Source: Alphaproteobacteria bacterium
Lineage (GTDB): Bacteria; Pseudomonadota; Alphaproteobacteria; UBA8366; GCA-2717185
Assembly (NCBI GenBank): GCA_028822585.1
Contig: JAPKDL010000019.1
Span: forward strand, 1 to 38,857
Direction of reading: 5' to 3'
DNA: 38,857 bases
The translations under genes and the position numbers were made by a program. Position 1 is the stretch's first letter; every line of letters begins with the position of its first letter. The notes under the pieces were generated by a model. It had not been told where the DNA came from. It ran no database searches and worked only from the letters and a program-made list of their open reading frames with translations. Positions 9,234 to 17,583 of this stretch are shown here, piece by piece.

Positions 9234-10400
9234 ATGAAGTCTCTGGATGAATACGCCCGCGCGAAATTGTCGTCGATGGAGCAACGTCAGTTGCGCCGCA
9301 CCTTAGTGGAAACCGACCGTCAGGATGGCGCCATCGCCTATCGCGATGGGCGGCGCATGGTGTCGTTTTCGTGCAACGATTATCTGAACCTGTCGCACCA
9401 CCCGGATGTTATTCGTGCCGCGAACGAGGCGAATGTGCGCTATGGGGTTGGGTCCGGCGCATCGCGGTTGATTACCGGCAACCACCCACTGTTTCGCGAC
9501 TTGGAATTGCGACTGGCGCGGTTGAAGGGCGCAGAGGATGCGTGCGTGTTTGGGTCCGGTTATCTGGCTAATATGGGCATCATTCCCACCTTGTTGGGCC
9601 CTGGTGATTTGATTTTGGCCGATGAATTGAGCCATTCCTGCATCCTGGCGGGGAGCGATATCAGCAAGGCGGACACGTTCATTTTTCGCCACAACGATCT
9701 GGACCATGTCGCTGCGCTGCTGGCGGAACATCGGGCCGGGCATTTGCGTGCGATGATTGTGACCGATGGGGTGTTTTCGATGGATGGCGATATGGCACCG
9801 GTATCGGCCCTTGCGGATTTAGCGGAGGAATATGACGCCTGGTTGATGACCGACGATGCGCATGGGGTCGGCGTTGTGGGCGACGGGCGCGGCAGCACCC
9901 ACGCCCTGGGCGCTGCGGGGCGCGTGCCGTTGCAAATGGGCACGTTGTCCAAGGCCATCGGCGGGTATGGCGGGTATCTTTGCGCCGACAAGACGGTGAT
10001 CGATCTCATGAAGACGCGCTCTCGGACGTTCATTTATTCCACTGGCTTAGCTCCCGCCGCCGCCGCCGCCGCCATCGCCGCAATTGATGTCATTGAGACT
10101 GAACCGGATTACGTGGCGCTGCCGCTAGCCAAGGCATCATTATTTGCAAAACTGGCGGGATTGCCCGCGCCGGAGAGTTGTATCGTGCCGATTGTGTTAG
10201 GCGATCCGGCGCGCACTTTGGCGGCGTCGAAACTGCTGGACGACGCTGGGTATATTGTCACTGCGATCCGCCCGCCGACCGTGCCGCCAGGCACCGCACG
10301 GCTGCGGTTCACCTTTACGGCGGGTCATGACGATGTGGATGTGCGGCGGCTGGCTGACTTAGTCGTTACCCGGATTTTGGCGTCTCGGGATATGGCTTAA
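9234..10400 (+). CDS. bioF: 8-amino-7-oxononanoate synthase (BioF)
   Basis: An alpha-oxoamine synthase of 388 residues. It condenses a pimeloyl thioester with alanine to form 8-amino-7-oxononanoate. Family features are SFSCNDYLNLSHHP (44-57), GVGSGASRLITGNH (71-84), the PLP-binding TDDAHGVGV (206-214) and LSKAIGGYGGY with Schiff-base K240. The ATG at 9234 has TAAGG about eight bases upstream. It starts the plus-strand biotin arm, and bioD follows three bases after its stop. The biotin setting and length separate it from 5-aminolevulinate synthase and 2-amino-3-ketobutyrate CoA ligase, which share the fold. Confidence 0.96.
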   Translation: MKSLDEYARAKLSSMEQRQLRRTLVETDRQDGAIAYRDGRRMVSFSCNDYLNLSHHPDVIRAANEANVRYGVGSGASRLITGNHPLFRDLELRLARLKGAEDACVFGSGYLANMGIIPTLLGPGDLILADELSHSCILAGSDISKADTFIFRHNDLDHVAALLAEHRAGHLRAMIVTDGVFSMDGDMAPVSALADLAEEYDAWLMTDDAHGVGVVGDGRGSTHALGAAGRVPLQMGTLSKAIGGYGGYLCADKTVIDLMKTRSRTFIYSTGLAPAAAAAAIAAIDVIETEPDYVALPLAKASLFAKLAGLPAPESCIVPIVLGDPARTLAASKLLDDAGYIVTAIRPPTVPPGTARLRFTFTAGHDDVDVRRLADLVVTRILASRDMA

Positions 10401-10403
10401 GCA

Positions 10404-11081
10404 ATGGCGACTTGGTTTGTCACTGCCACGGGCACTGATATCGGCAAGACCGTTGTCACTACAACGTTGTGTCGGGCGTTGAGCCAGCAAGGGTTGTTGG
10501 TGCGGGCTCTGAAGCCGTTGATCAGCGGGTATGCGCCGGAAGATATGGCCGACAGCGACAGCGGTCAGATATTGGCCAGTCTGGGGGAGGCGCCCAGCGA
10601 TTCGGCGATTGCATCGATTACTCCCTGGCGTTTCACGGCACCGTTGTCGCCGGACATGGCGGCGGCGCGCGAAGGCCGGGAGATTGATTTTGACGCGCTG
10701 GTGGATTTTTGCGCGTCCGGCGAAGAAGACGTCTTGTTGATCGAAGGGGTCGGGGGCGCGATGGTTCCGTTGACGGACCGGGAAACCGTTCTGGATTGGA
10801 TTCTGGCGGTCGGCGCGCCAGCATTGGTGGTCGCGGGCAGCTATCTGGGGACGATCAGCCACACCCTGACGACAGTCGCGGCCATGCGGACACGTGGCGC
10901 GGTGGTCGCTGCCGTAGTGATTAGCGAGTCGGTGGAAAGTCCGGTTCCGGTGGATGAGACGGTTGAAACGTTGCAACGGTTTTTGGGCACCGTTCCGGTG
11001 TATAGTATGGCGCGGGCCGACGCCCCCAGGGCGAGCGACGAATTGGTCGCGCATTTGACGAAACAAGCCATAGGAGGATGA
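10404..11081 (+). CDS. bioD: Dethiobiotin synthetase (BioD)
   Basis: A 225-residue P-loop ATP-dependent carboxylase-type enzyme. It closes the ureido ring of 7,8-diaminononanoate with CO2 to give dethiobiotin. The N-terminus FVTATGTDIGKTVVTTTLC contains the BioD P-loop with K15 and T16. K37 in RALKPLISGY and VLLIEGVGGAMVPLT (about 112-126) are also typical. It begins three bases after bioF with no strong ribosome binding site, suggesting translational coupling. Its stop region, GGAGGATGA, supplies the AGGAGG for the next gene, so the DUF427 gene is probably coupled to it. Confidence 0.95.
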   Translation: MATWFVTATGTDIGKTVVTTTLCRALSQQGLLVRALKPLISGYAPEDMADSDSGQILASLGEAPSDSAIASITPWRFTAPLSPDMAAAREGREIDFDALVDFCASGEEDVLLIEGVGGAMVPLTDRETVLDWILAVGAPALVVAGSYLGTISHTLTTVAAMRTRGAVVAAVVISESVESPVPVDETVETLQRFLGTVPVYSMARADAPRASDELVAHLTKQAIGG

Positions 11082-11085
11082 GAAT

Positions 11086-11496
11086 ATGCCAGAAGGTATG
11101 AATAGTGCACCGGGATTCGCCAAACATCCGCATTACGAACTCGTCAGCGCCGCCGTCTCGAAACGGGTGAGCGCGACGATGGGCGGCGCCGTCATCGCTG
11201 ACAGCGACAGGGTCCTGGTGTTGCGCGAAACGGGACACGGCCCCGTCTATTACTTTCCACGCGAAGACGTGGCGATGGACCGCCTGACGCGCACAGATCA
11301 TGCCTCCCATTGCGGCTTCAAGGGCGATGCATCGTATTGGTCGATCACGGGTGGCGGCGGCGCCGGGCAAAACGCGGTGTGGAGCTATGAGGCTCCCTTC
11401 GATGAATTCGTGGAATTCAAGGGCTTTCTCTCCTTTTATTGGGACAAATTGGACGAATGGCGCGAAAATGGCGCGGTTGTGACCGCGCCAAGTTGA
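11086..11496 (+). CDS. DUF427 domain protein
   Basis: A 136-residue protein whose central part, VLVLRETGHGPVYYFPREDV followed by a charged helix and DASYWSI, matches the DUF427 family, a small beta-rich domain of unknown function. The ATG at 11086 follows AGGAGG by about eight bases, and that site overlaps the bioD stop. This is a strong sign that it belongs to the bioFD transcript. The N-terminal 25 residues are less typical. No catalytic motif can be assigned. A link with biotin metabolism rests only on this position. Confidence 0.8.
   Translation: MPEGMNSAPGFAKHPHYELVSAAVSKRVSATMGGAVIADSDRVLVLRETGHGPVYYFPREDVAMDRLTRTDHASHCGFKGDASYWSITGGGGAGQNAVWSYEAPFDEFVEFKGFLSFYWDKLDEWRENGAVVTAPS
11469..11490. 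terminator. Hairpin at the 3' end of the bioFD-DUF427 transcript
   Basis: TGGCGCGGT and ACCGCGCCA form a perfect nine-base-pair stem around a four-base loop, ending three bases before the DUF427 stop codon. It lies between convergent genes (the DHA2 transporter ends at 11506). No T-run follows on either strand, so efficient intrinsic termination is doubtful; mRNA 3'-end protection is an alternative. Because it lies within codons, it may also be chance. Confidence 0.35.
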
Positions 11497-11505
11497 ACTG
11501 ACTCG

Positions 11506-13005
11506 TTAGTCTTTGTCTGACGCGCCTTGCCGGAAGGCCATGGTCAACGGCACGCAGATCGCGGCGGTCACGGCGAACAAATAGAAGGCGTTGACGTAAC
11601 CCACCATTGACGCTTGGCGAACGATTTCGGCACTCAATGCGGACAAGCCGTTTGGCGTCGATAGCGACCAGTCGCCACTGATATGAGGGGTCGAAAATAT
11701 CGTGTTGAACGGCGTGATTCCGTCGCGCAGGCCAACATAACCCTCCGCTGTGCTACGGGTGATGATGACGAAGGAAATGGAGATAAACAAGACGCTGCCG
11801 AAGTGGCGCATAAGATTGAACAACGACGACCCATCGACCATCAAACGCGCGCGCAGCGTGGAAAACGCCAATACTGACATGGGCGTGTAAGCCATGCCAA
11901 ACCCGAACCCTTGCAGGAGGTTGGTCCAGAACACGTCCTGGCTGGTGACGTTGATGTCGAATTGCGCCATGGCGGCGCCCGCTACCGCTTGGCACGCCAG
12001 TCCGAAGATCAGGCAGAGTTTGGCGTTGTAGCGGGTGCATTGGACGACGAGAAAGAAACTCAACCAGTTACCGATGCCTCGTGCGGTCAAAATCTGGCCA
12101 ATGATCGATTCCGGGTAGCCGCCGATTTCCTTCAACATCGGAGGAAATAGGACAATGGGCGTATAGCTCAACATGCCCATGATCAGCGACAGGACCAGCC
12201 CGATTACGAAGTTTCGGTCGTGGAATAACACCCTTTCGAACAAAGGGTTGTCGGCGGTCATGGTGTGAACGAGGTAGATATATAAGCTGATGATCAGGAC
12301 GGCGGCTTCGATAATGGGTTCGGGTGAATCGAACCAGTCCAGCTGCTGGCCCCGGTTCAACAGCAAGGTCGCCGCTCCAATCGCGCAAGCGAGTGCGATG
12401 TATCCCGGCAAATCTATGGCGCGGGCGCTGTCGCGTTCATGGTCGCTCAGTGCATACCAGCCGCTGACCATGCCTAGAATTCCAAACGGCACCATGGCGA
12501 AAAACGCCCAGCGCCAGTTGATCGCTTCCGACACAAATCCACCGATCACCGGCCCCAACACCGGACCGAACACGCCGCCAATGCCCCACATCATCAACAC
12601 CAGCCCGTGCAGGTGTTTGGGGAAGCTGGCCATCAACATGCCTTGACCCAGTGGCATCAACGGCGCGCCAAAAATACCTTGCAGAATGCGGAAGAACACC
12701 AGCATTTCCAGCGAGGTCGAAAGCCCACAAAAAACGGTGGCCAGCGTGAAGCAGCCTATGGACCCCACCAGCAAGTTGCGCCATCCCAACCGCGTCGCGA
12801 GCCAACCGGTCAGCGGTATCGCGATGGCAGTGGCGACCAGATTAAATGTGATGGTCCAGGCGATCTGGTCCTGGGTTGCCGATAACGCGCCTTTCAATTG
12901 CGGCATCAGTACCGAGACGACGGTCACCGTCATGCCAAACAACATCGTCGCCAATTGCACGGTCACCACTAGCAATAAGCGGCGGAAAGTTAGATATTGG
13001 AGCAT
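11506..13005 (-). CDS. DHA2-family (EmrB/QacA-type) multidrug efflux MFS transporter
   Basis: A 499-residue proton-coupled exporter with about fourteen membrane segments. The N-terminus QLATMLFGMTVTVVSVLMPQ is followed by GWLATRLGWRNLLVGS (motif A, loop 2-3). FFRILQGIFGAPLMPLGQ matches the DHA2 motif and GGVFGPVLGPVIGGFVSEAI is antiporter motif C. The long loop after TM13 and a final membrane segment near AFYLFAVTAAICVPLTMAF are typical of EmrB. EmrB proteins normally pair with an EmrA membrane-fusion protein and an outer-membrane channel, but neither is adjacent. Upstream on the same strand is only a metE-like pseudogene. Substrate is unknown. Confidence 0.9.
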   Translation of the reverse strand: MLQYLTFRRLLLVVTVQLATMLFGMTVTVVSVLMPQLKGALSATQDQIAWTITFNLVATAIAIPLTGWLATRLGWRNLLVGSIGCFTLATVFCGLSTSLEMLVFFRILQGIFGAPLMPLGQGMLMASFPKHLHGLVLMMWGIGGVFGPVLGPVIGGFVSEAINWRWAFFAMVPFGILGMVSGWYALSDHERDSARAIDLPGYIALACAIGAATLLLNRGQQLDWFDSPEPIIEAAVLIISLYIYLVHTMTADNPLFERVLFHDRNFVIGLVLSLIMGMLSYTPIVLFPPMLKEIGGYPESIIGQILTARGIGNWLSFFLVVQCTRYNAKLCLIFGLACQAVAGAAMAQFDINVTSQDVFWTNLLQGFGFGMAYTPMSVLAFSTLRARLMVDGSSLFNLMRHFGSVLFISISFVIITRSTAEGYVGLRDGITPFNTIFSTPHISGDWSLSTPNGLSALSAEIVRQASMVGYVNAFYLFAVTAAICVPLTMAFRQGASDKD

Positions 13006-13024
13006 TCAGGTCGGCTTGGTTTGT

Positions 13025-13512
13025 TTAATTAGCTGTTCCGAAAATCTCATTACGGACAACTTTAACGCCCGCGACCATGGCCTGCAACTTTCCAAACGCC
13101 ACGTCCTGCGGCAGTTATTTCATGCCGCAGTCGGGCGCTGCAATCAGACTATCGGGCGAGATGTGGTTCAGCGCGCCGTAAAGTTGATCAGCGATGTGTT
13201 CTGGGGTTTCTGCTGCCGGGTTGTCCAAGTTTAAGGACGCCAAACAGGGAGCGCGTTGGCGAACCGGTTGAAATAGCTTTCGCGGCGAATTTCACCATCG
13301 CTTAGGGGATCAATCCTGGCGCGTTCCTGGTTGTGCCGGGCTATCAGGGCGGCGTCGTCTTGTGCCTCCTCCAGATCCTCTTCCGAGGGACGCCACACTT
13401 CGCGTACCCGCACGCGTGGTGGCGATTTTTTCAACAGTTTGTCTTTGTTGACCCACTAGGACGGTTGCGGATAACTGGCGACCAGCGTGGCGGGGATGAG
13501 TTTGCCGAACAT
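13025..13512 (-). pseudogene. Gutted cobalamin-independent methionine synthase (MetE C-domain)-like gene
   Basis: Reading the minus strand from the ATG at 13512 (GGAG eight bases upstream) gives LIPATLVASYPQPS, a TAG at 13456-13458, then WVNKDKLLKK, PRVRVREVW and DGEIRRESYFNRFANAL. This is the N-terminus of the vitamin B12-independent methionine synthase family. The reading frame then breaks and about 200 codons are missing. The C-terminus resumes in a shifted frame with NPAAETPEHIADQLYGALNH and APDCGMK, a TAA (13115-13117) where Tyr is usual, then LPQDVAFGKLQAMVAG. The cysteine in DCGMK is the expected zinc ligand. A large deletion plus nonsense codons make this a true pseudogene. Confidence 0.85.
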
Positions 13513-13695
13513 GAGTTTTCTCCGATTATTGGCGACACAGAGACGGGAGACGCTATCATAGCGTTCCGGGCGAGCGCTTGTACAAACGACAAGGTATAAC
13601 CGACAGGTGCCTATGGCCGGCACGACTGATGCACAGTAAGGTTGGCATTTGTATAGCAGCGGAAATTGGCGCTGGAACCTAGGGAGAGACGCACC

Positions 13696-14487
13696 ATGAT
13701 CGTCGAACAAATTTGGACAGGGAACGCTTATCGTAATTTTAACTACTTGATTGCGTGCCCGGAAACCGGAGAAGCTATGGCGGTTGATCCGCTGGACCAT
13801 GAAAAATGTCTGGCGAAGGCGAAGGAGAAAGGCTGGACGATCACTCAAATTCTCAACACTCATGAACACGGCGATCATATTGGCGGCAACGCGGATGTAG
13901 TGTCGGCGACCGGCGCTTCTATCATCGCGCACAAAAATGCGGCGGCGAAAATTCCCGATATGGCGCGCGGTTTGGGCGCAGGCGACGTGATCAAAATTGG
14001 AACTTCGGTGGAGTTGGAAGCGCTGGATACGCCGGGGCACACCATGAGCCATGTTTGCTTGATCTCACGCACCGACCAACCGTCGCTGTTTTGTGGGGAC
14101 ACCTTGTTCAACGCGGGTGCCGGGAATTGCCATAACGGTGGCCACCCGAACGAGTTGTACCACACGTTTTCCACGCAACTGGCGAAACTGCCGGACAACA
14201 CCTTGATCTATCCGGGCCATGACTACATCGAAGGCAATCTGGGTTTTACTCTGGACCGTGAACCCGACAACGCTCGCGCCATGGCGCTGCTTGAAGATGT
14301 GCAAGATCAAAATACGGATAATGCGCTGGTGTCCACCTTGGGTTTAGAGAAGGAAATAAACGCCTTCTTCCGATTGCAAAGCCCAACGGTCATTGCGCGG
14401 CTGCGAGAGTCATTTTCGGACTTACCGGAAAATCCCGACGCGAAAACGGTGTTTGTTAAACTGCGTCAGTTGAGGAACGATTGGTGA
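13696..14487 (+). CDS. gloB: Hydroxyacylglutathione hydrolase-type metallo-beta-lactamase fold protein (glyoxalase II)
   Basis: With the ATG at 13696 (GGGAGAG seven bases upstream) it has 263 residues, as expected. A longer in-frame reading from 13666 adds ten unlikely residues. The dinuclear metal motif is THEHGDHIGGN with H56, H58, D60 and H61. LDTPGHTMSH, LFCGDTLFNAGAGN and YPGHDYIEGNLGF supply the remaining ligands, in the normal glyoxalase II order. The enzyme hydrolyses S-lactoylglutathione to lactate and glutathione. It overlaps the next gene by four bases (GTGA), so it heads a four-gene operon. In that setting it may hydrolyse another glutathione thioester, but that is speculation. 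Confidence 0.9.
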   Translation: MIVEQIWTGNAYRNFNYLIACPETGEAMAVDPLDHEKCLAKAKEKGWTITQILNTHEHGDHIGGNADVVSATGASIIAHKNAAAKIPDMARGLGAGDVIKIGTSVELEALDTPGHTMSHVCLISRTDQPSLFCGDTLFNAGAGNCHNGGHPNELYHTFSTQLAKLPDNTLIYPGHDYIEGNLGFTLDREPDNARAMALLEDVQDQNTDNALVSTLGLEKEINAFFRLQSPTVIARLRESFSDLPENPDAKTVFVKLRQLRNDW

Positions 14488-15503
14488 GCGATGTTCACCT
14501 AACGCTGTCGGAAGGCCACGCATTCGCCATGCGGGGGCTGACGCGTGCGGGTTTGTCGGCGGAAAACGCGAAGCCCATCGCAGACGTCATGATGAGCGCC
14601 GAACGCGACGCGTGCCAATCACATGGCTTGTTCCGGATGCCTGGTTTCTGTGCGGGCGTGTCCTGCGGTCGAATTGAGGGCGTGACCCGGCCTGACGTGA
14701 AAGACGCGGCGCCGGGTGTAGTACAGGTGGACGCCAATAACGGCTATGCGGCGCCGGCGATCGAAGCGGGCATGCCTATGTTGATTGAAAAGGCGCGGGC
14801 GCAAGGCATTGCGTCCATGGCGATTATTCGCTCGCATCATTTTTCGACTCTGTGGTGCGATGTGGAGCATCTGGCGGAACACGGGCTGGTCGGATTCGCC
14901 TTCGTTAATTCGCGCAGTTTTGTGGCGCATCCCGGCGGTGTTCGACCGACCTATGGCACCAATCCCATGGCGTTTGGCTGGCCCCGACCCGATAGTCCGC
15001 CGCTGGCGTTCGATCAGGCGTCCAGCGTGGCGGCGCGGGGCGAGATGCAAATTCATTTGCGTGACGGTAAACCAATTCCTGAAGGCTGGGGCATTGGGCC
15101 GGATGGCGCGCCAACGACAGACCCGGCGGTGGCGTTGGCGGGCGCGCAATTGCCGTTTGGCGACTATAAAGGTGCGGCGTTGGCGATGATGATTGAACTG
15201 CTGGCGGTCGGGCTAACCGGCGGCAAATTTGGCATCGAATCCGCGGTGGACGACAACAGTGACGGTGGCCCGGCGATAGGCGGCCAGTTTTACATTGCTG
15301 TCGACCCGGAAAAATTTGCGCCGGGCGGCGATGTTGCGGCGATTCTAGCGCATTCAGAATCGTTGTTCGATTATGTGTTGGAGGAAGACGGCACAAGACT
15401 ACCTGGCGACCGGCGTCACGGGGCGCGCGAACGCACACCGGTGGACGGGTTTACAATACCGGAATCGCTGTATGCAACGATTTTGGGACTGTGTGGGGAT
15501 TAA
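14484..15503 (+). CDS. Ldh family (malate/L-lactate/ureidoglycolate dehydrogenase) oxidoreductase
   Basis: A 339-residue NAD(P)-dependent dehydrogenase of the Ldh2/MDH2 fold, distinct from classic lactate dehydrogenase. Family landmarks are the N-terminal AENAKPIADVMMSAERDACQ, VDANNGYAAPAI, SHHFSTLWCDVEHLAEHG, TYGTNPMAFGWPRP and FGDYKGAALAMMIELL. The GTG at 14484 overlaps the preceding TGA; the in-frame TTG at 14481 is a less likely start. Known members oxidise 2-hydroxy acids, ureidoglycolate or delta-1-pyrroline/piperideine carboxylates, so the exact substrate is open. Operon position between a glyoxalase II-like thioesterase and an SDR suggests action on a short hydroxy or oxo acid. Confidence 0.87.
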   Translation: MSDVHLTLSEGHAFAMRGLTRAGLSAENAKPIADVMMSAERDACQSHGLFRMPGFCAGVSCGRIEGVTRPDVKDAAPGVVQVDANNGYAAPAIEAGMPMLIEKARAQGIASMAIIRSHHFSTLWCDVEHLAEHGLVGFAFVNSRSFVAHPGGVRPTYGTNPMAFGWPRPDSPPLAFDQASSVAARGEMQIHLRDGKPIPEGWGIGPDGAPTTDPAVALAGAQLPFGDYKGAALAMMIELLAVGLTGGKFGIESAVDDNSDGGPAIGGQFYIAVDPEKFAPGGDVAAILAHSESLFDYVLEEDGTRLPGDRRHGARERTPVDGFTIPESLYATILGLCGD

Positions 15504-15522
15504 GGCAATTCAGGGGGGGACT

Positions 15523-16287
15523 ATGGGCCGATTACAGAATAAGGTCGCGGTGGTGACCGGCGGCGCGATGGGGCTAGGACAGGCGGTTGCGGAGCGGTTT
15601 GCAGCGGAAGGCGCTAAATTGGCGCTGGGCGATATCAACGCGGACGCGCTGGAGGCGACGGCGGCAAAGATTGCCGCGTCCGGTGCGGAGGTAACCACAT
15701 TGGTTGGCGATGTCACGGAGGAGGCGAACGCCATCCAGTTGATTGAAGACGCGGTCGCGCATTACGGGCATATCGATATTTTGGTTAATGTCGTGGGCGG
15801 CAGCCGTAACACGAAAATCTGGGAAATGTCGGTGGAAGATTGGGACCATGTCATGCGACTAAATTTGCGCGGCACCTTCCTGTGCACCCGTCAGGCATCC
15901 CAACACATGATGAAACGTCGCCAGGGTAAGATCATCTGCTTTTCATCTGGCGCCCGTGAAGGCACGCCATGGTCCGCGTATTACAGCGGCGCGTCCGCTT
16001 ATTCGACCGTGAAGGCTGGGGTGCACGGGTTTATACGCGACGTTTCGATGGAATTGGCGGAATATAACATCAACGTAAACGCGGTGGCGCCGGGGCCCAT
16101 TAATACCGAACGCGTGGGCGCAGGCCTGCAACGACTGAATGAGACCGTCGAACGCAGTCCCAACATGATGACCCCTATGGGGCGTCTTGGCGAACCGTCG
16201 GAAGTGGCGGACGCCGTCCTGTTTTTAGCGACCGACGAAGCGTCTTACATTTCCGGGCACACTATTGCGGTGGCGGGTGGGCGCTAG
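15523..16287 (+). CDS. Short-chain dehydrogenase/reductase (SDR)
   Basis: A 254-residue classical SDR starting at the ATG at 15523, which has a G-rich site (GGGGGGAC) just upstream. The Rossmann glycine motif is TGGAMGLG (12-19). Asp37 at the end of beta-2 (LALGDIN) suggests NAD(H) preference. VNVVGG (89-93) replaces the usual NNAG, a modest deviation. The catalytic set is Ser141/142, Tyr160 and Lys164 in YSTVK, and the PGPINTE loop and C-terminal YISGHTIAVAGGR are typical. Its stop TAG overlaps the GTG start of the PLP enzyme, and it begins 19 bases after the Ldh gene. The substrate is probably an alcohol or ketone of the same pathway. Confidence 0.9.
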   Translation: MGRLQNKVAVVTGGAMGLGQAVAERFAAEGAKLALGDINADALEATAAKIAASGAEVTTLVGDVTEEANAIQLIEDAVAHYGHIDILVNVVGGSRNTKIWEMSVEDWDHVMRLNLRGTFLCTRQASQHMMKRRQGKIICFSSGAREGTPWSAYYSGASAYSTVKAGVHGFIRDVSMELAEYNINVNAVAPGPINTERVGAGLQRLNETVERSPNMMTPMGRLGEPSEVADAVLFLATDEASYISGHTIAVAGGR

Positions 16288-17534
16288 TGACGCGCCCCGC
16301 CTTGCCGCAACACGGCGTTTCCTGGGGTCGGTTGAAGCCCCGGATGGAATCTTTTGCGGAAGGTGATTTTGACTGGCGTGCAGGCCGGCTGGCGCTTTAC
16401 GTTTTTGACGCAGGGGATGAAGTCCGCGCAGTGGCGAAAGACGCGTACGCCATGTTCATGACCGAAAACGGTCTGGGTCCGGCGGCGTTTCCCAGTTTGC
16501 GTCGCATGGAGGATGACGTTGTCGGGTTCGGCCTGTCCCTACTCGGCGCGCCCGAAGGCGCGTGTGGCGACATGACGTCGGGCGGCACCGAAAGCATCCT
16601 GATGGCGGTGAAGACCTGTCGCGACTACTGGCGAGCGAAAGACGAGGCGAAGCGCACCGAAATCGTCGTGCCGCAATCCGTCCATCCCGCGTTCAACAAG
16701 GCGGCGGAATATCTGGGTCTGACGGTGAAGCGCGTGCCCGTGGCGGGTGACTTTACTGCTGATGTTAACGCGATGGCGGCGGCAGTGGATGAGCACACGA
16801 TGATGGTGGTCGCCTCGGCACCGTGTTTTCCCTATGGCGTCATCGATGATATCGAAGGTTTATCCCAGCTCGCAATCGACCGGGATATCTGGCTGCATGT
16901 GGACGCCTGCGTCGGCGGTTATTTCGCCCCGTTTGCGCGCATGAACGGCGTCAATTTATCTCCCTTCGACTTCGCGCTGCCCGGTGTGCGGTCGATGTCC
17001 GCCGACCTGCATAAATACGGCTATGCGGCCAAAGGCGCATCCACGGTGTTTTACCGGTCCGCTGCGTTGCGCAAGTATCAAATTTTCCGCTTTGGCGATT
17101 GGCCCACCGGCGATATGGTCACGCCCACCTTGGCGGGCACAAGACCCGGCGGTGCCATCGCAGCGGCCTGGGCGGTGATGAATTATCTGGGTTGCGATGG
17201 GTATCGGGACAAGGCGCGGATAGTTGTCGAGACCCGCGAAAAATATCAACGTGGGTTGGAGGCGATTGGTGGGTTCCAATTTTTCGGACAACATCAGCTG
17301 GGCCTGTTGGCGTTCGGGTCGGATGAATTCGACATGCACGCCGTGTCGGAAGGCATGCGCGACCGCGGTTGGATGTCCGCCGGTGTTCGTGAGCCTAAGG
17401 GCATGCATCTGATGCTATCGCCGGGCCACGCGGATGTAGTGGAAGACTATCTCGCGGCGATGGCTGAGACCGTGATCGAAGTCCGTGCCGGTGAACGCGT
17501 GGCGGTGGCGGGCGGCGGGGCGCGATATAGCTAG
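16287..17534 (+). CDS. PLP-dependent group II decarboxylase / sphingosine-1-phosphate lyase-like enzyme
   Basis: A 415-residue fold-type I PLP enzyme. MTSGGTESILMAVKTCRDY (96-114) binds the cofactor phosphate. HVDACVGGYF contains D206, which contacts the pyridine nitrogen. SMSADLHKYGYAAKGAS carries Schiff-base K243. This arrangement and length match the sphingosine-phosphate-lyase/tyrosine-decarboxylase-like group; automatic pipelines may call it an aspartate aminotransferase family protein. The GTG start overlaps the SDR stop by one base, so translation is coupled. A retro-aldol or decarboxylation step feeding an aldehyde to the SDR is a reasonable inference. A membrane anchor, present in eukaryotic S1P lyase, is absent. 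Confidence 0.88.
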   Translation: MTRPALPQHGVSWGRLKPRMESFAEGDFDWRAGRLALYVFDAGDEVRAVAKDAYAMFMTENGLGPAAFPSLRRMEDDVVGFGLSLLGAPEGACGDMTSGGTESILMAVKTCRDYWRAKDEAKRTEIVVPQSVHPAFNKAAEYLGLTVKRVPVAGDFTADVNAMAAAVDEHTMMVVASAPCFPYGVIDDIEGLSQLAIDRDIWLHVDACVGGYFAPFARMNGVNLSPFDFALPGVRSMSADLHKYGYAAKGASTVFYRSAALRKYQIFRFGDWPTGDMVTPTLAGTRPGGAIAAAWAVMNYLGCDGYRDKARIVVETREKYQRGLEAIGGFQFFGQHQLGLLAFGSDEFDMHAVSEGMRDRGWMSAGVREPKGMHLMLSPGHADVVEDYLAAMAETVIEVRAGERVAVAGGGARYS

Positions 17535-17583
17535 GCAGGCGTTTCTTGATTAAGTACCAGCGCTTTCTGCAATGTTCTTTTGT

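Noticed and set aside
8921-9235. A 104-codon minus-strand ORF filling the bioB/bioF gap
   Set aside because: Its start overlaps the bioF start, composition is not protein-like enough to be convincing, there is no clear ribosome binding site and no family is recognised.
10359-11123. A long minus-strand ORF of 254 codons opposite bioD
   Set aside because: Shadow of a well-supported gene; translated text is rich in Arg, Gln and His with no family signal.
13456-13458. Stop-codon readthrough or recoding at the TAG in the metE-like gene
   Set aside because: The same gene has a further TAA, a frame break and a large deletion, and TAG, TGA and TAA all act as normal stops in intact genes nearby.
13456-14052. 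A 198-codon minus-strand ORF opposite gloB
   Set aside because: Only its last 19 codons are meaningful, as the N-terminus of the metE-like pseudogene; the rest is antisense to gloB.
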